From a bacterium (lineage in GTDB: Bacteria > Desulfobacterota > Binatia > HRBIN30 > CADEER01), in contig JAUIGL010000044.1 in assembly GCA_030430165.1 (NCBI GenBank), forward strand, positions 1 through 52,529: a stretch of 52,529 nt of DNA. Reading direction: 5' to 3'. The position numbers and the translations under genes were made by a program. Under the pieces are notes generated by a model. The model saw only the letters and a program-made list of their open reading frames with translations. It was not told the origin of the DNA and did no database searches. Positions 36,650 through 45,821 of the stretch are shown piece by piece (within the stretch, counting starts at the first letter, position 1; each line of letters opens with the position of its first letter).

Positions 36650-37825
36650 ATGCGCCGCGGTGCACCGATTGCGCTCTTCTGGTTCTTCTATTTCGGAGCG
36701 CTCGGAGTTTTCTTTCCGTACTACAGCCTCTACCTGAGGGAGAACGCAGGCCTGTCGGGCACCCAGGTGGGCCTGGTGATGGCGGCGATTCCGCTCACCG
36801 GTCTGATGGCGCAGCCGTTCTGGGGGAATCTCGCCGACCGTCTCGGTGCGCGGGCTCGGTTGCTGGTCGTGCTGGCGGCTGCCGCGGGAGCCGGATACTT
36901 CGCGATCGGGGAGGTCCGCGGTTTCCCCGCGATCCTCGGTGCGACCGTCGCCATGGCGTGCTTCGGCACGGCGGTGATCCCGCTCTCGGTGTCGGTCGCA
37001 CTGGCGGCGCTGTCGGAGTCGGGCCCGCACGCCTTCGGCTTGGCGCGAATCTGGGGAACTCTCGGCTATCTGATCACGGTCGCGGGGTTCCCGTCGTTCC
37101 TGGATCTCGTCGCGACGGTGGAGTCTGCTGGCGAAGGTGTCTCCGAGCCCGGACTCGGTGTGATGTTCGCGGTGGTCGCGGTCGGTTGTGTAGGCGCTGC
37201 CGCGGCCGGACTTTGGCTGCCGCGCGACGGCGCAGTTCGGCTGCGCGCCGAGCGCGGCGATTGGCGCGCATTGTTGCGCTCCGGACCGGTCGTTGCCCTG
37301 CTCCTGGTGATGTTCACCAGCTTCCTGCTGCTGCAGGGGCCGATGGCGATGTTCCCGATCTTGGTTCGCGCGCGCGGCGGAGACCTGTCGACGATCGGCC
37401 AGCTGTGGATCGTGATGCTGGCCCTGGAGATGCCGCTGATCGCGTCCACCGGAACCGTGCTGCAGCGATTCGGCGCGCGCCGCCTGTTGGCAGTCGGGAT
37501 CTTCAGCGGGGGATTGCGCTGGGTCGCGTGCGGAGTCGATACCAGTCTGCCGGTCTTCTATGCGGTGCAGATCCTGCACGGAGTGACGGTCACCGGCTTG
37601 ATGGTCGGCGGACCTCTCTACCTCGAGCAGGTGGTGCCCGAGCGACTCCGCTCGACCGGTCAGGGATTGCTGGCGATGCTGGGGGTGGGCGCCGGCGGTC
37701 TACTCTCGAACGTCGCCACGGGCTGGTTGCTCGAGCACACCGCCGCAGAGGTGCCCTATCTGCTCGGTGGTGCCGGTGCGCTGTTGCTGGCAGCGTCGAT
37801 CCGCTGGATCCTTCCCAAGGTCTGA
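36650..37825 (+). CDS. MFS transporter (HcaT/nucleoside-symporter-like)
   Basis: The 391-residue protein has 12 predicted membrane helices, from ATG 36650. The N-terminal half has FFPYYSLYLRENAGLSGTQV and FWGNLADRLGARARLL, the major-facilitator loop 2-3 motif. ARIWGTLGYLITVAGF is typical of the 3-phenylpropionate transporter (HcaT-like) and nucleoside:H+ symporter groups. The C-terminal half has YLEQVVPERLRSTGQGLL. The substrate cannot be told. The hydrolase upstream may act on the imported compound, but this is inference. Confidence 0.85.
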   Translation: MRRGAPIALFWFFYFGALGVFFPYYSLYLRENAGLSGTQVGLVMAAIPLTGLMAQPFWGNLADRLGARARLLVVLAAAAGAGYFAIGEVRGFPAILGATVAMACFGTAVIPLSVSVALAALSESGPHAFGLARIWGTLGYLITVAGFPSFLDLVATVESAGEGVSEPGLGVMFAVVAVGCVGAAAAGLWLPRDGAVRLRAERGDWRALLRSGPVVALLLVMFTSFLLLQGPMAMFPILVRARGGDLSTIGQLWIVMLALEMPLIASTGTVLQRFGARRLLAVGIFSGGLRWVACGVDTSLPVFYAVQILHGVTVTGLMVGGPLYLEQVVPERLRSTGQGLLAMLGVGAGGLLSNVATGWLLEHTAAEVPYLLGGAGALLLAASIRWILPKV

Positions 37826-38008
37826 AGCAAGATTTTTCGTTCTGCTTACTGACTTTTCCGCTGCCGGGCCCGTTGCCAACAGACGTTGCGCGCCGAGAGT
37901 CGAGAGATCCGGCTTGAAAATGACTTCTTGACGCCGCTTCGCGCCAGTGACTAGAAGCATCATTAATAGAAAGCTCAGTCTGAATTGAGCCTCGGGGGAG
38001 GGTAACTC

Positions 38009-39913
38009 ATGAGCCGGATGCAATCGGCGGCACTCGGCGTCGCCGTGCTGCTGATCCCAGCCGCGGTGATCGCGGCGACATTCGTCGTCAACGACACCAC
38101 GATCGGACCGTTGGAAGCGAATCCCGGGGATGGGATCTGCGAGAACACCATCGGAACCTGCACGTTCCACGCAGCGCACGCCGAGGCTGAGGCGTTTCCC
38201 GGAGCCGACGTGATCATCGTGCCGGCCGGCGAATGGAACCCGCACCGGCAGGTCAGCGATGACCTCCACATCATCGGCGTCGGCAGCGGTTCGGCGGCGG
38301 GGACCATTTTCAACGGTGGCGCGGCCGAATCCGAGTTCTTCGTCGGTGCAGTGTTCGGCGTCGACCCCGGTGTACACTTGCAGTTGACGAGCGTTCGCCT
38401 GGAGAACGGCAACGGGGGTGTCCAGGTCAACGGTCGGCTGACGGTGGAGGACACGGTGTTCGCCGACCACCTTGGCCGAGCAGGTATATGGTGCGGTGGG
38501 GCTCCGGCCGACTCGGTGTCGGTCTCGGGGTCGACGTTCGAGCGGGGCGATTCGGCGGCGATCACCTGCGGCGCGCCGGTGACGATCACGGATTCGGTCT
38601 TCGTCGACAATCGAAACAGCAACACGGGCGGAGCCATTTCCACCAGTGGCCCGCTGACCATCGTCGGCTCGAGATTCGAGTCCAATTCGGTGAACAACAG
38701 CGGCGGCGCGATCCGCACAATGGGTGAGACGCTCATCGATCGGACGACTTTCGTCCGCAACCGAGCTGGAAACACCGGCGGGGCGATCAGCGCAGGTGAC
38801 GGTTTGCTGACGGTCCGCGACAGCACGTTTCATCAGAATCACGCGGGCAATGTCGGGGGTGGTATTGCCGCGGATATGGCCGTCCACATCACGAACTCGA
38901 CCTTCAACAACGACCGTGCCGGCAACACCGCCAGCGCGCTCAGTATCGATGGAGCGGTGACGTTGAACAATGTCACGGTATGGAGCTCCTTCCGCACCCT
39001 GATCGACATCGACGGTTCCCTGACCGTGTCCAACTCGATCCTCCAGGGAGATGTCTCGGTTTGTTCGGGCGAGATCGAGTCGGCCGGCCACAACATCTTT
39101 ACCGGGCCTCTGGACAGGTGCACCATCGTCGGCGACACGTCCACCGACCAGTTCGGAGTCGACCCGATGTTGGGGGTTCTCAAGGACAATGGCGGCCCGA
39201 CCTGGACCAGGAGGTTGTTGGAAGGCAGTCCGGCGATCGACGCCGCTGGCGACGATTGCGAGGCTTCCGACCAGCGCGGCTACCCGCGCCCCCTGGGGGC
39301 GGGCTGTGACATCGGCGCCTACGAGAAACTACCCTGCGATCTCGACGGTGTGGTCGAGGCTGGAGAGGTGTGCGACGACGGCAATCTCGTCGACGGTGAC
39401 GGATGCTCATCGCTGTGCCAGACCGAGCTACTGAGCGGCAAGCGACTGAAGTTGACCACCAAGGCGGGCGACCCGTCGAAATCCAAGCTCGTCTTCCAAT
39501 CGAAGGACACTGCGATTCGCCTCGGCTACGGAAACGGTACGAGCGACGATCCCGTCCTGCACGGCGGCAGCGTTCGCGTGGTCTCGGAGGCCGGCGACGG
39601 TTTCGACGACGTCTACGATCTACCGGCTTCGGGATGGTCGTACATCGGCCAGCCCGGTCAGAACCGTGGCTACCGGTACAAGGATCCGGACGGTCTGATC
39701 CGGCGGGTGTTGGTCAAGAACGGCAAGCAGATCAAGATCCTCGGCAAGGGGACTCTCGGCCATAGCCTGTCGGCCGATCCCAATCCGGTCGCGGTATCGC
39801 TGACCATCGGCACGCGTCTTCACCAGAGCGTTTTCGGCGGCTCGGTTCGCTTCAAGCAGGACCGCGCCTACCGGGCCAAGCTGGCGCCGCGCGCATCCGC
39901 GATGATCCCGTGA
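38009..39913 (+). CDS. Secreted parallel beta-helix protein with choice-of-anchor Q region
   Basis: The protein is 634 residues. GGGAGGG lies upstream of the ATG, and the signal peptide is MSRMQSAALGVAVLLIPAAVIA. Repeats of the form NxGGAIxxxGxLTIxxSxF (about 180-330) form a right-handed beta-helix. NGGPTWTRRLLEGSPAIDA...DIGAYE is the choice-of-anchor Q / polymorphic outer-membrane signature. EAGEVCDDGNLVDGDGCSSLC is a Myxococcus Cys-rich repeat. A ~170-residue C-terminal domain (GKRLKLTTKAGDPSKSKLVF...) ends the protein. A cell-surface or secreted protein; function unknown. Confidence 0.83.
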   Translation: MSRMQSAALGVAVLLIPAAVIAATFVVNDTTIGPLEANPGDGICENTIGTCTFHAAHAEAEAFPGADVIIVPAGEWNPHRQVSDDLHIIGVGSGSAAGTIFNGGAAESEFFVGAVFGVDPGVHLQLTSVRLENGNGGVQVNGRLTVEDTVFADHLGRAGIWCGGAPADSVSVSGSTFERGDSAAITCGAPVTITDSVFVDNRNSNTGGAISTSGPLTIVGSRFESNSVNNSGGAIRTMGETLIDRTTFVRNRAGNTGGAISAGDGLLTVRDSTFHQNHAGNVGGGIAADMAVHITNSTFNNDRAGNTASALSIDGAVTLNNVTVWSSFRTLIDIDGSLTVSNSILQGDVSVCSGEIESAGHNIFTGPLDRCTIVGDTSTDQFGVDPMLGVLKDNGGPTWTRRLLEGSPAIDAAGDDCEASDQRGYPRPLGAGCDIGAYEKLPCDLDGVVEAGEVCDDGNLVDGDGCSSLCQTELLSGKRLKLTTKAGDPSKSKLVFQSKDTAIRLGYGNGTSDDPVLHGGSVRVVSEAGDGFDDVYDLPASGWSYIGQPGQNRGYRYKDPDGLIRRVLVKNGKQIKILGKGTLGHSLSADPNPVAVSLTIGTRLHQSVFGGSVRFKQDRAYRAKLAPRASAMIP

Positions 39914-39925
39914 AGCACGGTCGCT

Positions 39926-39950
39926 GGGGCGCTACCTCGGGTGGCGCCCC
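39926..39950 (+). terminator. Terminator-like hairpin after the beta-helix gene
   Basis: GGGGCGCTACC (39926-39936) pairs with GGTGGCGCCCC (39940-39950) in an 11-bp stem (one G-T pair) with a TCG loop, 12 nt after the stop. No T-tract follows. Confidence 0.5.
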
Positions 39951-39998
39951 TCGATCGGGCTCTCGTCTGGCGAACCGGCCGGGGCTCTGAACGGCTCG

Positions 39999-40649
39999 TC
40001 AGGCGAACGGGCGGTGGCCGTAGCGGTCGAGCGAGACCACTTCACCGACCGGTCGCCGTGTGGTCGGTCCGTACTTGCCTTTCGGCCAGCCGAGCGGAAT
40101 CACCGCGCACGGCGCGATGCTGAGCGGCAGGCCGAGCGCGCGCTGGGCGCGAAAGCGGCTCCACAGCGGTAGCGTAATCAGCGCGGCGCCGAGGTTTGCG
40201 GCGCGCGCGGCGAGCAACAGGTTCTGCACCGACGGATAAATCGATCCGTAGGCGCTGGTGGCCGCAATCGGCGGAAACCACGGAATGAAGGTCTTGATGC
40301 AGGCGACGACGATAACCGGCACCTCTTCGAAGTGGTCGGCCTGCCACTGAACTGCCTTGATGATTCGCTTCATCGTCTCGTCGCCGTCGCGTTCGGCGAG
40401 GCGCCGACCGATCCCGCCGTACACGTTCCAGGCTTGTCGGTTGAGCTTGGCCAGCTTTGCTTTGACCGCGGCGTCTTTGACGACGATGAACTCCCAGTTC
40501 TGGGCGTTCGAACCGGTCGGCGCTCGCAGTGCCAGCTCGATCAGCTTCAGCACCAGAGCGTCGTCGACCGGGTCGGGGAGGAGGCGACGGATGGCCCGCT
40601 GGGTCATCATCGCCTCGTCGAGCGGCATCGAGAACGGGTTGTCGGCCAT
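39999..40649 (-). CDS. Nitroreductase-family flavoprotein
   Basis: The protein is 216 residues. TQRAIRRLLPDPV, ALRAPTGSNAQNWEFIVV (FMN-binding), YPSVQNLLLAARAANLGAAL and IPLGWPKGKYGPTTRRP are the standard nitroreductase motifs. It is expected to be an FMN-dependent NAD(P)H oxidoreductase in the cytoplasm; the substrate is not predictable. It lies 23 nt downstream of bolA and may be the last gene of that operon. Confidence 0.87.
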   Translation of the reverse strand: MADNPFSMPLDEAMMTQRAIRRLLPDPVDDALVLKLIELALRAPTGSNAQNWEFIVVKDAAVKAKLAKLNRQAWNVYGGIGRRLAERDGDETMKRIIKAVQWQADHFEEVPVIVVACIKTFIPWFPPIAATSAYGSIYPSVQNLLLAARAANLGAALITLPLWSRFRAQRALGLPLSIAPCAVIPLGWPKGKYGPTTRRPVGEVVSLDRYGHRPFA

Positions 40650-40672
40650 TGGCTGGTAGTCCGTTTCGTGCG

Positions 40673-40921
40673 CTATGGGGTTTTGGTCCGCAGGCGATCG
40701 ATGGCGTGCACCGGGGCGTTGTCGCCGGCCATCAGGTCCTTGATCGCCGCGTAGACCAGCTGTTGTTGCTGAACCATGTTCTTGCCGGCGAACGCTTGCG
40801 AGGTCACGTCGATTTCGAAGTGTCCCGGGCTTGCTGCGCGGACCACCACCTCGGCGCCGTCGATCGCCGCTTCGATGGAGGATTTGAGCTCGGCACTGGC
40901 GTCGAAGGTATCGAGAGCCAT
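40673..40921 (-). CDS. bolA: BolA family protein
   Basis: The 82-residue protein has the BolA pattern: an N-terminal helix, GHFEIDVTSQAFAGKNMVQQ with the conserved FxGK stretch, and a C-terminal VHAIDRLRTKTP. BolA proteins bind [2Fe-2S] together with monothiol CGFS glutaredoxins. Exactly such a protein is encoded 11 nt upstream, so the pair probably forms a Fe-S trafficking or sensing complex. Confidence 0.9.
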   Translation of the reverse strand: MALDTFDASAELKSSIEAAIDGAEVVVRAASPGHFEIDVTSQAFAGKNMVQQQQLVYAAIKDLMAGDNAPVHAIDRLRTKTP

Positions 40922-40932
40922 CTCAACCGACC

Positions 40933-41883
40933 TCAGTAACGCGGCGTATCGGGGTCGACCTCGGTTGCCCAGGCGTCGATCCCACCGCTCATGTTGATCA
41001 CGTCGGTGAACCCGAGGCGCGCGAAGTGCTCGGCTGCGGCCTGCGAGCGTCCGCCGTGGTGACAGTGGAAGACCAGCGTCGTGTCCTTGGGCAGGGCCTG
41101 CAACGCCTTGGCCGCCTCGTCGTCGAGCAGCCGCGCGCCGTCGATCGAGGCCATCTCGCGCTCTTCGGGAGTGCGCACGTCGAGGAACTCGAACTGCGCG
41201 CCTTCGTCGATCATTTTCTTGATGTCGCTTGGGCTCGCCTGGCGGACCGACGGTGCGGCGCCGGTTCCGGCGCCCGCGGCGGCTGGGGGAACGTCGATTC
41301 GGAAACCGACGCTGCCGTTCTGCTCGACGGCGTCGATCTTGGTTCCGTCGGCGCGCGCCGAGGTGCCGAGGTCCATCAGGACCTTGATGCCGTTCGACTC
41401 GGCGACGATCTCATTGCCCTGCGGCGGAGCCAGACCGAGCGACGGCTGGTTGCGTGCATCGATGCTGAGCGCCAGTTCCTTGCCCGGGGACCGTTCGAGG
41501 AACTCGCGAAAACGCGCTGCTGCTGCGTCGGTGATCTCGATCTTCGGCACGGTGCGCTCCGGGGCTTTGAGACCGAACTGGGTGTGCAGCTCGCCCGAGT
41601 TGTAGAGGTCGCTGATGATGTCGCAACCGCCGAGGAACTCGCCTTTGACGTAGAGCTGTGGAATCGTCGGCCACGACGAGAACTCTTTGATGCCGTCGCG
41701 AATCTCGGGGTCGGCGAGGACGTCGACCGTTTCGTACTCGGGCAGCAGGCTGTCGAGAATCTGCACGACGCGGCCCGAGAATCCGCATTGCGGCATGGCT
41801 CGGTTCCCCTTCATGAACAGGACGACCTCGTTGCTTTCGACAATCGAAGTGATGCGGTCGCGGATTGCTTCGTTCGGTGCCAT
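40933..41883 (-). CDS. Grx4-type monothiol glutaredoxin fused to a HesB-like domain and a rhodanese
   Basis: The protein is 316 residues in three parts. Residues 1-105 are a CGFS glutaredoxin (MPQCGFSGRVV, Cys33; SSWPTIPQLYVKGEFLGGCD). Residues about 112-205 resemble an A-type Fe-S carrier (ITDAAAARFREFLE...DLGTSARADGTKIDAVEQNG) but lack its ligand cysteines. Residues about 218-316 are a rhodanese with active-site loop HCHHGGRS (Cys274). CGFS glutaredoxins bind a [2Fe-2S] cluster with BolA, encoded just downstream; the rhodanese suggests sulfur handling. A role in Fe-S assembly or delivery is likely. GGAGTCTCC lies upstream of the ATG. Confidence 0.88.
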   Translation of the reverse strand: MAPNEAIRDRITSIVESNEVVLFMKGNRAMPQCGFSGRVVQILDSLLPEYETVDVLADPEIRDGIKEFSSWPTIPQLYVKGEFLGGCDIISDLYNSGELHTQFGLKAPERTVPKIEITDAAAARFREFLERSPGKELALSIDARNQPSLGLAPPQGNEIVAESNGIKVLMDLGTSARADGTKIDAVEQNGSVGFRIDVPPAAAGAGTGAAPSVRQASPSDIKKMIDEGAQFEFLDVRTPEEREMASIDGARLLDDEAAKALQALPKDTTLVFHCHHGGRSQAAAEHFARLGFTDVINMSGGIDAWATEVDPDTPRY

Positions 41884-41976
41884 GGAGACTCCCTCTAGGT
41901 TCGTAGACCTTCTGGATCGATTTAATCGAAGAAACCGGAATTGGGTAGTAAACTCAAGCCGGGGCCCGCGATGCCC

Positions 41977-42888
41977 TCACTTTGCTCGACTCTTGAGGTC
42001 TTCGAGCTCGTCGAGCGAGCGCGGCCAGTCGGACTTGAGCAAGCGCGACAGCGAGCGGTCGGCGAGCAAGCGGCCGCCGGTTTGGCAGGTCGCGCAATAG
42101 TTGGTCTCGTTCTCCGCGTAGCGGATGCGCTGGACCGGGTCGCCGCAGTCGGGGCAGGGCTTGCCGTAGCGGCCGTGCACGGCAAAGCCATCGCGGAAGG
42201 CGGTGATGTCGCCGGCGCCCGGGAAGCGGTCGGCAAAGTCCCGGCGCAGCTCGGTGAGCCAGTGCTCGAGGGTGGCGATACTGGCGGCGTGCAGGCGTTG
42301 GATCTCTTCGTCTCCCAGCTTGTCGGTGAGCAGGATCGGCGACAGGCGCGCTTTGTGCAGGATCTCGTCGGAATAGGCGTTGCCGATTCCGCTGAACAGG
42401 CGCGGGTCGGTGAGTGAGCGTTTGAGGGTATGGTTCTCGCGTCGCAGCCGCTCGGCGAAGTCGGCGACGCTGCACCCGAGCACTTCGAGCCCGCCCCGGT
42501 CGTGCTCGGCGAGAGCATCGTCGCCGCGAACGATGTGCAGCGAGGCGCGCTTCTTCTTGCTCGCCTCGGTGAGCAGCAAGGTGCCGGGCGGGAAGTCGAA
42601 CCCTGCGAGACCGAGTCGACCGGGCGGCTTGGCGCCGCGTTTCGCCCAGCGGAACCGGCCGGCGATCATGAGATGGAAGATCGCGTAGAGCTCGCCGTCG
42701 AAACCGAAGACGATCCGCTTGCCGAGACGGAATACCCGGCGCACCGGTTGTCCCTCGATTGCGCCGATCGGTGGATCGACCGAGCGCAGGAGAAACGGAC
42801 TGGCGATGCGGCATCGCTCGAGGATTTCACCGCAAACGCGTTCCTCGAGTCCCTCGACGTATACCGTGACGTCGGGAAGCTCGGGCAT
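41977..42888 (-). CDS. Formamidopyrimidine-DNA glycosylase / endonuclease VIII family (Fpg/Nei)
   Basis: The protein is 303 residues. It begins MPELPDVTVYVEGL; after Met removal, Pro and Glu are the catalytic N-terminus. GNAYSDEILHKARLSP is the helix-two-turn-helix. The C-terminal zinc finger is CPDCGDPVQRIRYAENETNYCATC with four Cys. Family members excise oxidised bases and nick the strand. RRDFADRFPG...FAVHGRYGKPCPDC is typical of a distinct bacterial subgroup, so I do not choose between Fpg and Nei. Confidence 0.87.
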   Translation of the reverse strand: MPELPDVTVYVEGLEERVCGEILERCRIASPFLLRSVDPPIGAIEGQPVRRVFRLGKRIVFGFDGELYAIFHLMIAGRFRWAKRGAKPPGRLGLAGFDFPPGTLLLTEASKKKRASLHIVRGDDALAEHDRGGLEVLGCSVADFAERLRRENHTLKRSLTDPRLFSGIGNAYSDEILHKARLSPILLTDKLGDEEIQRLHAASIATLEHWLTELRRDFADRFPGAGDITAFRDGFAVHGRYGKPCPDCGDPVQRIRYAENETNYCATCQTGGRLLADRSLSRLLKSDWPRSLDELEDLKSRAK

Positions 42889-42900
42889 TTCAAGGATGTC

Positions 42901-42957
42901 GCGCGGCTGGAGCGCCGCGCGACTGGGATCTGGGATTTGGGATCTGGGATCTGGGGG
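42901..42957. repeat. Hairpin and short TGGGATC tandem repeats between egtB and the glycosylase
   Basis: GCGCGGC/GCCGCGC (42901-42920) forms a small hairpin. It is followed by four imperfect TGGGATC(T) copies (about 42924-42954). They sit in the 107-nt gap between egtB and the Fpg/Nei gene. No gene is seen there. Confidence 0.6.
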
Positions 42958-42995
42958 GTGTCACGGGCGGCAGCGCCGGCCTTGGGAAACGAGAG

Positions 42996-44285
42996 TCAGG
43001 CATCCCTCGCCAGGCGCAGGCCGGAGAATTGCCATCGGGCGTCGGGGGGGAAGAAGTTGCGGTAGGTGGCGCGAACATGCGAGCGCGGGGTGGCGCACGA
43101 GCCGCCGCGCAGGGTCATCTGGTTGGCCATGAACTTGCCGTTGTACTCGCCGAGCGCACCTGCGGGCGGTCGGTAGCCGGGGTAGGGACCGTACGGACTC
43201 TGGGTCCACTCCCAGGTGTCGCCGAAGAACTGATGCGAAGAGGTCTGGCGTGGACGCGGGTGAAACAGGCCTGACTCGACGAAGTTTCCTTCCTTGAGCT
43301 CACTGCCGGCGGCGATTTCCCATTCGGCTTCGCTGGGTAGGCGGGTGCCGGCCCACCGGGCGAAGGCGTCGGCTTCGTAGTAGCTGAGGTGGGTGACCGG
43401 TTCGTCGAGACGGAGGTCACGCCGTCCGCTCAAGGTGAAGGTCGAGCGTTCGTCTTCGCCGAGACGCCAGTAGAGCGGCGCTTTCCACTCGAGCTCGCAA
43501 ACGGTCGCCCAACCGTCCGACAACCAGAGCGACGGTTCCGAGTAACTGCCGTCCTCGATGAACTCCAGGTACTCGCCGTTGGTCACCAGCCGGTCGGTGA
43601 GGTCGAACGCCTCGACTACGACCCGATGCCGGGGCATTTCGTTGTCGAAAGCGAAGCCCGATCCGTCGTTGCCGATGCGCTGGACACCGCCTTCGAAGTG
43701 CCGCCACTCGAGCGAGGCCACCGACTGTTGCGCTACCTGCGGCGCCGCGGCGTAGGCCGGCTCGATGCACGACTGCGCGTAGAGGTGCTTGAGATCGGTG
43801 AGAACCAGCTCCTGGTGCTGTTGCTCGTGGTGAACGCCGATCTCGACGATGGCCCGGCGGGCATCGTCGAGATCGCCCGCATCCCAGGCTCGCTTCAGCT
43901 GCTCGTCGATGGCGTCGCGGTATGCCCAGACCTGGTCGAGTGGCGGACGGGTCAACAGGCCGCGCTGCGGCCGGGGGTGCTGCGCGCCGACAGTCTGGTA
44001 GTACGAATTGAAGAGAAACTTGAAGTCGGGGTGGAACGGCCGGAAGTCGGCCAGCACCGGCTCGAGGACGAAGGTCTCGAAAAACCAGGTGGTGTGGGCG
44101 AGGTGCCATTTGACCGGACTCGCGTCCGGCATCGACTGCGGCTGGCAGTCCTCCGGCGACAGAGCAGCGGTGAGCTTGCGCGAGGCCGCGCGCACCGCGA
44201 GAAATTGCTCGATCCCGTCGGTTGCCGCAGCCGAGCTGCGGTTCGTCGCGGTAGCGGGCATGCTCGTCGAATCCGTCGTTGCCAA
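42996..44285 (-). CDS. egtB: Ergothioneine biosynthesis protein EgtB
   Basis: The protein is 429 residues. I chose TTG 44285 because AGGAGG lies 7 nt upstream; the TTG at 44291 would be too close and ATG 44261 lacks a Shine-Dalgarno. The DinB-like N-terminal domain has WHLAHTTWFFETFVL and the iron-binding HX3HXE in VHHEQQHQE. The C-terminal FGE-sulfatase domain has GTRLPSEAEWEIAA, GDTWEWTQSPYGPYPGYR and LRGGSCATPRSHVRATYRNF. EgtB joins a thiol to hercynine using O2 and Fe(II). EgtD is not in the window. Confidence 0.92.
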   Translation of the reverse strand: MATTDSTSMPATATNRSSAAATDGIEQFLAVRAASRKLTAALSPEDCQPQSMPDASPVKWHLAHTTWFFETFVLEPVLADFRPFHPDFKFLFNSYYQTVGAQHPRPQRGLLTRPPLDQVWAYRDAIDEQLKRAWDAGDLDDARRAIVEIGVHHEQQHQELVLTDLKHLYAQSCIEPAYAAAPQVAQQSVASLEWRHFEGGVQRIGNDGSGFAFDNEMPRHRVVVEAFDLTDRLVTNGEYLEFIEDGSYSEPSLWLSDGWATVCELEWKAPLYWRLGEDERSTFTLSGRRDLRLDEPVTHLSYYEADAFARWAGTRLPSEAEWEIAAGSELKEGNFVESGLFHPRPRQTSSHQFFGDTWEWTQSPYGPYPGYRPPAGALGEYNGKFMANQMTLRGGSCATPRSHVRATYRNFFPPDARWQFSGLRLARDA

Positions 44286-44555
44286 AACCAACCTCCTCGT
44301 CGCGGGCGGTGAGGCGGCCCGGCAAGACCGCTACCTCGCGTCTCGGGTCGAGAGCGCGTCTGACCATTACGACACACGAATCTGTGGGCACAAGCGGCGG
44401 GGCCCGTATTGCATCGCGGGAACCGTCTGTGTAATCATGCCGCGTTATTCCAGTTTAACTCCTCCATTAGATTAAGTACTGCGACGAATCCCGGGAGAAG
44501 CCGGTCGTGCTTCCGCCCGTCATCCCAGAAAGCCTGACAATCTCTCTCGAGCTCG

Positions 44556-45821
44556 ATGACGACGGCACCGCTGCGAATTTGTTTTCTGACCTACCGGGGA
44601 AATCCGCAATGCGGTGGTCAGGGGATCTACACCCACTATCTGACGCGTGAGCTGGTCGCGCTCGGCCATTCGGTCGACGTTTGGAGCGGCCAGCCCTATC
44701 CCGAGCTCGACGAGCGGGTGAAGCTGGCCGAGATTCCGAGTCTCGATTTGTGGAACGAGGAGGCGTTCTTTCGCGTCCCGACGCTCGCCGAGCTGCGCGA
44801 CCCGATCAACCGCCGCGAGTGGCTGCGCACGGTGACCGGTGGTTTTCCCGAGCCGCTGACCTTCACCCAGAGAGTTTGGCGCAAGTACCAGTCGCTCGCT
44901 CCGGAAGAGCGCTACGACGTCGTCCACGACAATCAGTGTCTCGGAACCGGCTTGCTGCCACTGCAAGAGGTCGTGCCGATCGTCGAGACCATCCACCACC
45001 CGATCACCAAGGACCGCAAGATCGCGCTGCGCGAGACCAAGTCGCTGCGCAAGCGCCTCGGCTTCATGCGTTGGTACACCTTCATTCCGATGCAGCTGGA
45101 CGTGGCGCGCAAGCTCGACACTCTGATGACGGTATCGCATCGCTCGGCGCGCGACATCGAAGACGAGTTCGGGCTCGAGAAAGGGCGCGTGCGCGTCGTC
45201 GAGATCGGCGTCGACCTCGATCTGTTCAAGCCGATGCCGGCGATCGAGCGGCGTCCGGACCGACTGATCGCGACGATCTCCGCCAATGCTCCGCTCAAGG
45301 GACTTCCGTTCCTGCTCAAGGCGTTCGCCGAGCTGCGGCGCGACCGGCCCAATCTGAATCTGACCGTCATCGGCCGCGACGGCCACGAGCAGACACAACG
45401 CTTGATGCGCAAGCTGAACCTCAACGGTTCGGTCGAGTTCACCGGCCGTATCGAGACCTCGGACATCATTCGCCGCTACGCCCAGTCGACGATTGCGGTG
45501 GTGCCGTCCCTGTACGAGGGCTTCGGCCTGCCGGCAGCCGAGGCGATGGCCTGCCAGGTGCCGGTGGTCAGCACGCATGCGGGAGCGCTGCCCGAAGTCG
45601 TCGGCGACGATGGCGCCGCCGGCGTGCTGGTCAAGCCGGGTAGCGCCGAGTGCATTGCGCGCGAGATCTCCGCGTTGCTCGACGCGCCGCAGAAGCGGCT
45701 CGACATGGGGGTTCAGGGGCGGCGCCGCGTGTCGAACCTGTTTACCTGGCGTCGCACCGCCGAGCGCACGGCTGATCTCTACCGGGAGGCGATCGCTGCG
45801 CGACGGGGCGCGGCGAAGTGA
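44556..45821 (+). CDS. Glycosyltransferase family 4-type (GT-B)
   Basis: The protein is 421 residues. The N-terminal half has FLTYRGNPQCGGQGIYTHYL, the glycine-rich acceptor-side loop of GT4 enzymes. The C-terminal half has LKGLPFLLKAFAEL, LNLTVIGRDG and the nucleotide-sugar EX7E motif in VPSLYEGFGLPAAEAMACQVP. It is a retaining glycosyltransferase acting at the cytoplasmic face. It heads an operon with a methyltransferase (GTGA overlap) and a toroid protein. The divergent gap to egtB (44286-44555) includes an AT-richer stretch near 44440-44480 that may hold the promoter. Confidence 0.9.
   Translation: MTTAPLRICFLTYRGNPQCGGQGIYTHYLTRELVALGHSVDVWSGQPYPELDERVKLAEIPSLDLWNEEAFFRVPTLAELRDPINRREWLRTVTGGFPEPLTFTQRVWRKYQSLAPEERYDVVHDNQCLGTGLLPLQEVVPIVETIHHPITKDRKIALRETKSLRKRLGFMRWYTFIPMQLDVARKLDTLMTVSHRSARDIEDEFGLEKGRVRVVEIGVDLDLFKPMPAIERRPDRLIATISANAPLKGLPFLLKAFAELRRDRPNLNLTVIGRDGHEQTQRLMRKLNLNGSVEFTGRIETSDIIRRYAQSTIAVVPSLYEGFGLPAAEAMACQVPVVSTHAGALPEVVGDDGAAGVLVKPGSAECIAREISALLDAPQKRLDMGVQGRRRVSNLFTWRRTAERTADLYREAIAARRGAAK

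Noticed and set aside
44409..44440. Possible sigma-70 promoter (TTGCAT, 17 nt, TAATCA) before the glycosyltransferase
   Set aside because: The -10 match is too weak to list as a feature.
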